A stretch of DNA of 64,000 bases from Lucifuga dentata (taxonomy: Eukaryota > Chordata > Actinopteri > Ophidiiformes > Bythitidae). Shown here one piece after another: positions 55,780 through 64,000 of this stretch. The translations under genes were made by a program, and so were the position numbers. The first letter of the stretch is position 1, and every line of letters begins with the position of its first letter. The stretch covers positions 222,625 to 286,624 of the forward strand of contig VXCM01000503.1 in the NCBI GenBank assembly GCA_014773175.1, read 5' to 3'. The notes under the pieces were generated by a model. It made no database searches. It was not told the DNA's origin and worked only from the letters and a program-made list of their open reading frames with translations.

Positions 55780-57778
55780 AACATGCCCACAGCTCTGTCC
55801 TACATTTGAAAAAGCTCTTAATTCCCTGTCAAGAGACTCTGAGATTTGGAATACCATTAAAAATTCTTCTGTTGTTGAATCTCTGTGTTTCTCGCTTTCC
55901 TCATTGCAGAGTGGCCACTGACAGCAAATAATCTGCCCATTTCTTACAGCAGGAACAAAGAAGAAAACTGCAAAGGGGAAGATCGGGAACAGAAGAGGAC
56001 TAGCAGGAAAAGCTACAGTCAGCCTTTTGAAAGTCCTGTGACTGATATTAATTTGATTTTGTACTCATGCAAGAGCATTTTTGCTCTTGTCACTTCTGGA
56101 GGAGGCCGAAGCTTAAAAACCTGATGGATGGGTAGTCAGTTTGTCACAGAGCTATATAAAATATAATAAACACCCACATTTATGCACTATCACAAGTCCT
56201 ACTTGAATAACAATATAATGTATTGTTGGAGAGAGATGGAAGATGACAAAGATGGTGATGGCACAAGGCTATCCTACACTTTGTCTTAATGTGTGTGATT
56301 ACATTATTGGTGTTCCAGCCTGAACCAAGTTTAAAATGTTTTGAGAAGAACATAAATTTTTTTTGATTATTTATTTGTATTTGTTTTGAGCGAATCATCT
56401 GTGTGAAGATTGTATCCCTCCACTTTCCATCACTTTCCTAAGAATACTTCAATAACAAGTATGGAATGGACCTCACTACATTTGTTGGCTACGATCTAAT
56501 CTGCCCACTTTTTTTTTTTTTTTTTTTNTTTTTTTTTTTTTTTTTTAACAAGACCTACTCTTGTATGTTCCACATCAACATGCCGTTTCAGCCAGAAACA
56601 TATTTAATTGTGGAAGCAAGACACAATTAAAACCAAAAGTGATTTTAATACACAAAGTCTGACTTCATGAGCAGTGCTTAAAAAAAAAAGACCAGTTAAA
56701 CAAGATTTAATTTGATTTTGCAGAAACTTAAGTATGACTATCACTGTGCAGTGACTGAGCAGAAGGACAAGCAGGAAATTGGAAAATCCGAGTCAAACTT
56801 GAAACTGATAACACACTGTTTTTCCCCAAACATCAAGATGAACAGACAGTGGAAAGTTATTTTTACTGACTACTTTGTCTCCAGTGGAATTTAAGGCAAG
56901 ATGAGTATCTGCACAAACACATATTGAATTTACTACTTTGCCAATATGTCTTTACCTACGATCTCTTCTCCCTTTGAAACAACATTTAATGGGGCAAAAG
57001 CAACACATTTGTTGCAAAGAACAAGACCTGAAATTACAGCCTCAAATTCACAGCAGAGTGTAATCAATGTTTCTCTGATACAGGCTCAAAAACAGACATT
57101 ACAAGCTTCATAAATGTTGGATTTATTGCAGGATGACTGAATTAGTATGAAATACCTGAACGATGCTAACCCATTTTTCTTGCTAAACCATTTATGTTTT
57201 GAAGCAGTCAACTGAGACTTTAAACTGAGGTGCATATTCCCCATTTGTTGCAATGTGTATTTCCACAGGTTCAGCAATATTAGTGTCTGTGTTATGGTAG
57301 ACTTTTGTTTAAAAAGAACATGTATAGATACAGCTTTGACAAGGTAAAAAAAAAAAAAAAANTAAAAAAAAAAAAAAAATGAAAGACCACTCCTTTATTA
57401 AATTTTTGTTTTAATTATTTCTTGTTAGTCTTTTATTCATGTGTTTAGTGAATGCAACTGTATATGGTTGTATACAATCCAAATGAGGGTTTTATTTACA
57501 ACCATGTGTTTGAGCAGCTCTGCAGACTCGGTGTGGCTGCTAAAGATAAAAACAGAAGCTGTCTGCTACAAAGACGCTTCAACTCAGAGCAAGTGGGAGT
57601 TGGTTTTATTCCAGGATTGTTTAGGAGCGCAGCATGTAAATACTGAGCAGACTGACAATTCTGGTATTCTCTGTCTTCATTTCTGTGTTCTTAATAAAAG
57701 TTAATTTCTGCTGACAAACTCAACTTACAACACATGGACATGCACATCTCTTTCACATTTTAACACAGACAGAGAGGA

Positions 57779-57817
57779 CAAGAAGAAGAAGAAGAAGAAG
57801 AAGAAGAAGAAGAAGAA
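57779..57817. repeat. (GAA)n trinucleotide repeat
   Basis: Thirteen or so uninterrupted AAG/GAA units. Confidence 0.95.
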
Positions 57818-58706
57818 ATGGCAGACAGAAGGAAAAATAAATTAACATTAAAGAAGAAAGTTCTTTTCTGTACCCTTTTGATCTGCTTTCTTAAAGGAGA
57901 TATATATATAAAACAAAAGTGTAAGTGGAGTTGCTTTATCCAATTCACTGAAAAAGGACTTGATATTGTGCAGCAAAAGAATATCAATAACAAAACTACA
58001 GCATCTTCTACATAAATTGTAAATCCAATAAAAAATGCAAATTTAGGCAATTGCCCTTAAGTTGCACCATTACTACAAATTTGAATATTTGTCAATTTGA
58101 TGTAAATTTGATATTAAGTGAAAGTTTGTTTGATGTTAACGTTTTAGCTACAATTTTGCTTAATTAAATGCTAAAACTTGACCTGATTTAGCTACTTTTT
58201 CCACAGTTTTTCATATACTTCATGCAAATAAAATATACTTTAATTCTTCTTAAGTTTTCCATTTGCAAATATCTGAAACTGTGCACGGCGTTCACATGAA
58301 CTACAGCCTGTTTGCCTCTTTACACAGTTGTCAGTGACAATCCAGCAGCACAGTGACCATTAACTGAACTGACTGTGGCATTTGCAGAGGAGTTTCTTGT
58401 TTGGAAAGCTTGGTGCAGACATCTGCAGAGCTCCACACTCACTGCAGGTACCACAAATGCATCCTAAACATATTTCCATCCATAACACAGAACCAAGAAG
58501 ATTCATCCCAACTTTGACATTGATCAGATTAATGGAGACTGAAGAGGAGGATTTTGACCTTGAAGCACCTCCAATGGGACAATGAAACACAGTTAAATGT
58601 GAATCAGCCATCTATATTTTCAGCAAAATCAGAAACATAAATCAGAGTAAAATACCCACACTATAATATTTTAATGGACTTCCAAAACAGTCCCTTCAAT
58701 ACAAAC

Positions 58707-58737
<31 letters not shown>

Positions 58738-61700
58738 GTGTGTTTCATTTTAAGTCTCTTTACTGAGTCTCAAGAAACCATACAGACAGACTTTTATTGA
58801 TCTCACAACCTGTACAGATGAGACCACACCACTGAGAGATTACACACTCACCACACGTCATTCACACACACATTCATTTATAAACTAAAATGCAAGCAAA
58901 TAAACACTGACGTATATACAATCAATACACCACACTAGTACACATGATATACATCAATAGACATCAATGCCTTTCTTTCTATTCATTCATTTTCCCCTAC
59001 ATGTACCCTTGAATTTAATTACCTGCTGTTTTTGTTGTAATGCTATGAAAAGAAATAGCAGGATTAATTTTAATCATTTCACCAATAAATGACACAAAAC
59101 AGCTCGTTTTAATCAAGGGGTAAATTAACATACTAGCAAGCATCACAGGAACTCATACCCACTCACAGGCAGGAACAGACCCTGCCTGTGTGTGTATGCG
59201 CACACGCATAAGGTGTGTGTGCATGTGCGCATATGTGTAAATGTGTGTTTGCAAGTGCTTATACATCCAAAACCCAGCAGTGATGTGTAAATTACACTCC
59301 TACTGCGAGTGATTTGCTTTTCATGTCTAACAAGAAATCTTTTATTACCATGATGTACAAGTGCCCCCACACACACACTCGCATGCTAAACCTGCTCCCT
59401 CCGCTGCTAATCTCTTCTCTCCTGTCTCTGTCATCCTCTCCCCTTGTTCCCATTCCTCTACTTCTGCATCTTCCTCTCCTCTACTTATTCTCTCCCCTTG
59501 CTCTGTCTTGCTGTTCTACTATCGCCATTTCTTTTATCTCCTCTCGCTACCATGCAGGTGTGCAATCTACCAAAAATCCTTTTCAACAGCAAGATTCTGT
59601 GAGACGGATTGGGCCACTCCATTATTTTTCATACGAGATCCAGTTTGACATCTATATAAAACTTCTCTTCAAACAAAACCAACAGGAAATGTGGCCCTGA
59701 AGTTGGACACCGTGGGTGCCTGACCGCTGTCACATGATAACGTCAGAGTCTCTGTTCTCATGCAATAAAGTCACAGATGAGAAGAACAAAAAGAACAAGG
59801 AAAAATCAGAAAAAAGACAGACTGATAAAAAAAAGAAGAAAGCAAAGAGAGAGTTGGGAGGGAGACTATGACAAAGATGAGAGATGTGAGGGTTATGGGA
59901 GATGAATGGACTGTGGATCACATAAGATCAGCACTCAAATGTTCAGACTTTCATTTAAACTTCCCTGAAATGGCCATTTGCATTATTACCAAACCCTTCT
60001 TCTAAGAGTACTGAATGTACTTAATGCACCCACGCATGCACATACCCATTCACATAAACACATACACTACGAATCACTCCAGCTGCTATGCTGGATTCAT
60101 CCAAATATGGTAGCAGATATTTCCATGGCAACAGCAGGCAGAAGGGATGCAGACTTTTACGGGATGATTTCCAGAAAGATTCCTCTTTTGACTTTTGATT
60201 CAACGTATTGTCTCTCAAGCCGTTGAGTGCTATGTTTATTCATTCGGTTCATGTTTTTGTTGTTTTTAACTGCTTGGATCGCCTCCTGAAAGGCACACTA
60301 CACCCAAAAATGTTGCAAAACAGGTGCACAGAAAATACAGCCAATTATATTTTAGCACCAGTTGAGCTGACATAACAGACAGAATTTAAGAGGGGGAAAA
60401 TATTTTATACTGTAAATACTGACCATAAAATACAGAGAGATGTGAACTCAACCATATGGTTAAGTCTTATTATTATCACTGGCTGCAGTGCATGGTTTGA
60501 GAGATTTACAGCGAGGAGGGACAGGGAACAAGTGTATTTTATGTGTGTGTGTGCTAGAAGACAAATATCTAAAACTCCCACAGTCATTTCCAATGAGCTG
60601 TACATGCACACATCCACTCCAAAAACTAACACATAATGTAATGTAGACTAATACAAACATCCAGAAACAGAAACAGGGACAGAAAAGTGGCACTGCTAAA
60701 AAATTGTGTTTGCTCAATACAGTATATGTGAGTTTGTGTCAGAAATGGAAATGTATGAAGATGGCCACTCAAACTAATTTTTACCTTTACCTTTTCTGTT
60801 TGCTGATTGGCTGATTTGTTTGTTGGCATTAGGATTAAGGTTAGAGTTAGGGTTTATTAACTGACTCTGATGAAATTTGGTGCTGATCCAAATCCATGGG
60901 CAGATTTAGGAATAACTGAAATGATTTGTTATCATTGCACAAGAGGGTGTTTTTCAATATTTCTGTCAATTTCTTCAATACACCTATGAAAAAAAATTCC
61001 GACATGAAGGTTTCTCTATTCTTCCCTGAAATCTGAGTTGCTGCTAGACATGTGCAAGCATAACATTGACATAACATTCACAATAATGCTTCTAGCTCAC
61101 ACACACAGAGAGGATAATCTTTTCAATGAAGCTGTAGTGATATTCTAAGTTCAACAGCAGACAATTACACTTTAATTTGCACTTGATTCCTTTCCAGACA
61201 TGTGCAAGATGCATATAAAATAACCCAGCATCTGATTTTAATTACCAGCAGTGCATTCGCATTAACCCAACTGCAGCTGTGCCCATTTGTCATTAGTGTA
61301 AGTTAATTCCCCCAAAAATAGTGGCGATGCAAAATTTTATAGCTTTTTGTCTTACTTAATCTGTTCCTCAGTCTCATGCTGAGCATTAAAGACTCATTTT
61401 CATAAAACCAGTACAAAAAGATCTTCTTCCCACTACAGTTTGCTGTATCTTGAAACAAAAAGAATAAGACATATTACTGTAATTGGGGCAATAATCTTAC
61501 TCCAATGGTAAATTCGTTTGTTGGTTTTAAGAAAATAGGGTTTAGTGTAACAGACTAAATGGCTCATGAGATGGAGATTTTTTTTGCAGTGTATCCAATC
61601 TATTTGAATGATAAATCATTTAGAGGCAGAGAGAACAGGGTATTAAGATGATTCAGAGAAAAGCAAGAACAGCAAGAAAACTGCAAGAGAGCTGATGAAT

Positions 61701-62331
61701 CACTATTAGCAGCTGATCCTGTGGCATATTCTGTCTGTATATTGCGTCACACACCAATATGCAATGGTGCTTACATGTATCCCCACATCCCCATATTTGT
61801 AGTTGCCAGCGTGCGTGTGTGTGTGTGTCATGTGACTATAGATTTTATCTGAGACCAGCTATTAATTAATGGGTCTGTAGCCTGCTGGCACCATGAGGAA
61901 TTGGAGAAAAGAAGTGATCAATACACAATACACAGGCTCCAATTCCAGCCCCCTTGCGTGCTTGTAAGTGTGAGTGTGTGTGTTTGTGTTTTCAGGCATC
62001 CTGACGACAATTTTCTTGCGATACGGTTATTGGCTCTGGGATGTGACGTTGAGGACGACTGAAAACATCTTAAGGGAGATACACTGCAGCTCAGTGTCTG
62101 TTGTGGCTTGTCTACAATATTTACGGGGCAATTTTATGGCAGCACCTGATTCTCCTGATCTCACTCTAATGCAGAGGCCAGCGGGGATTCACAGAGCACC
62201 ACAAATGCAACATCATGCACTCTGTCCAGAGAAGTAATGTGATCAATAATAGCATGACTAACTGCTGAATCCAAGTGACAAATTATCGTCTGACTACACA
62301 CAAACACACTCACAGAGAAAGAGAGAGACGC

Positions 62332-62365
<34 letters not shown>

Positions 62366-62770
62366 CATTCATGCCCACACACATGAAAATTACTAAGATA
62401 AAAACAATAATAATTGTAATTCCAGGTTATTTTGCTTATCAATTTGACTTGATCTTTGTCATTGTTTGATTGCTCAGTGCTAACGCAGTGTAGAGTACTA
62501 TAGTATATTGAATGATGTTGTGTGTTTTACAATCCATTTCTCATTTTCCAGGAAAATATTGTCCTTTCTTCAGCAGAAAGATAATGATTACATCCCAGCA
62601 ATCCACAAACCATTCCAAAGGCTTTCCATCACTTTAAGGAATCAATCCAACTTGTCCAAGATGGCTGAGAATGACAACTAGACCAACTACTTTTCCTTTT
62701 ATCTGCTTGCTGTTCCACGTTCAGCTTTGACAAAATAAATGGCTGCTCAAACATCCAACGTACCACCCTG

Positions 62771-62819
62771 GTATGAGGTGTGCTGGTATATGAGGTGTGC
62801 TGGTATATGAGGTGTGCTG
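62771..62819. repeat. 17-bp tandem repeat, about 3 copies
   Basis: Unit GTATATGAGGTGTGCTG, nearly identical copies back to back. Confidence 0.9.
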
Positions 62820-63536
62820 TGTCGAGTATTTGAGTACTCTACTATCAGGATGGAAAAATTGGCTTTGCTTGTTAAAATATTCTAATTATTTCAGTAAACA
62901 CAGAAAAGCTTTCTGTTTGATACCTTTCCTATAATTTAAATTATTCTATTTACCTGTTTGCATCCACCTGCACATGTAAATGAGTATATGTGCTAATGCA
63001 AACACCCATTTACACTCTGCAGTCCCACCTTCCTTGTGCTATCTGGAGATAAATGTGTTATTATAGCTAGTTTCATCACTATAAATTGTTACAGCACTAA
63101 CCATGTGGCAGAAAATATGAACAACCTATACACATCACACTGATATTCTGTACTAGTCACTAAAGATCATTGTGGTGACAGGTTCTCCAAATTAAATCTC
63201 AGTAACAAAGCTCTGGATTTACATGGGGCACATGAAGTAATTCAGGCTGGCTGCGTTTGAGAGGAACATCTGTGGCGTTCAGTGAGATACATGGACGTGC
63301 TTTAATTACGTATCAATGCCAGAGCTTCTGCTGCTACACTGTCGCTGCCCAGAAGGAAGGATGAGCCTGAGACTAACAACCCACTCGCACCACACTTGTT
63401 GTTGCTTCCACAAAAGACCCGAGAGTACAACTGCAGTTCCATACACATTTCTGCTAAATCATAGAATTACAAAAGAATATGTATCTACTGACATAGTACA
63501 GACATAGTTATGTGCATAAACGCCCCAGCAGCACAG

Positions 63537-63965
63537 CTAATTACCATCGATGGAGAGGTTACAGAGTCTGTCGAAGACTTCATATACCTTGGAAGCCTCA
63601 TAAGCTGTGATAATGGAGCCAAGAACCGACATCACAGCTAGACTAAACAAAGCAAAAACTGCATTTAGTAGACTTTGCTCCTGGAAGTCCAAACAGTATA
63701 GTCTGAAAACAAAGCTCAGGCTCTATAACAGCAATGTAAAGTCAGTGCTTCTACAAAGCTCTGCATGTTAGTGAGTGGTGCAAAACAGCTGCCTGTGCAA
63801 GATCTGCAACATCTATTGGCCTAACAAGATCTTGAATGAGGAGCTACACAAGAAGACAAACTCCAAGAGCATGTCCCTCAAGATAAAAATTCGGAGGCTA
63901 AGATGGCTTGAACATCCTCAGAATGCCAGGTGACAAGATACATAAGGTTGCTCTGGGATGGATCT
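63537..63965 (+). pseudogene. Non-LTR retrotransposon RT C-terminal fragment, frameshifted
   Basis: The plus strand reads ITIDGEVTESVEDFIYLGSL, then across frameshifts matches the pattern ARLNKAK...SLKTKLRLYNSNVKSVLL. It ends with an IRRLRWL-like HILRMP segment. This is the C-terminus of an endonuclease/RT LINE seen widely in animals. Several stops make it dead. It may continue past the window edge. Confidence 0.75.
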
Positions 63966-64000
63966 TGCTATTCTATTGTATTCATGGCCATATATGTGCT

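Larger units (their letters stand above)
53431..63536. other. grm5 long intron, fifth part
   Basis: No exon seen. Microsatellites: (GT)n 53539-53573 and 55603-55621, (GA)n 55746-55776, poly(T) with N 56510-56546, poly(A) with N 57346-57379, (GA)n 58708-58736, (GT)n 61809-61829, (GA)n 62318-62359. Otherwise AT-rich. Confidence 0.55.

Noticed and set aside
60826..60856. GGTTAGAGTTAGGGTTT, telomere-like
   Set aside because: Only one or two TTAGGG-like units; not an interstitial telomeric array.

Overview
The window is nuclear DNA of a ray-finned (teleost) fish. It is AT-rich and full of CA, GA and CT microsatellites and Tc1/mariner and LINE remnants. It holds two vertebrate genes in many small exons with GT-AG introns, both on the minus strand. 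No prokaryotic or viral gene set, CRISPR array or operon is present.

Left part (about 2.1-10.6 kb): a complete cathepsin C gene (ctsc, dipeptidyl peptidase 1). Eight coding exons add up to 468 codons plus stop, and every splice phase closes. Its introns carry a 685-bp foldback repeat, a Tc1 transposase fragment and a 607-bp foldback that is an internally inverted Tc1-type remnant. NRF1-like and BANP-like motifs lie just upstream. A degraded LINE reverse-transcriptase fragment lies beyond its 3' end (0.36-0.75 kb).

Middle (about 10.6-24.9 kb): intergenic DNA with microsatellites and one TIR-flanked non-autonomous element. A few exon-like open blocks there could not be assigned. Part of this stretch is presumably the grm5 3' UTR.

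Right part (24.9-64 kb): the 3' two-thirds of grm5 (metabotropic glutamate receptor 5). Twelve coding exons run from the second half of the Venus-flytrap domain (38.3 kb) to the Homer-binding tail and C-terminal SSSL (24.9 kb). The seven-transmembrane part is cut into six exons. The first exons are not visible, so 38.3-64 kb reads as one very long intron (over 25.6 kb) of repeats, LINE and Tc1 fragments, and a 147-base gap.

The order ctsc(-) then grm5(-) matches the human 11q14 order as I know it. The two genes are neighbours by conserved synteny, not by pathway: one encodes a lysosomal protease activator, the other a synaptic G-protein-coupled receptor. Many single-N joins carry unmerged duplicate ends. 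Two of these fall inside grm5 exons and break the reading frame artificially.
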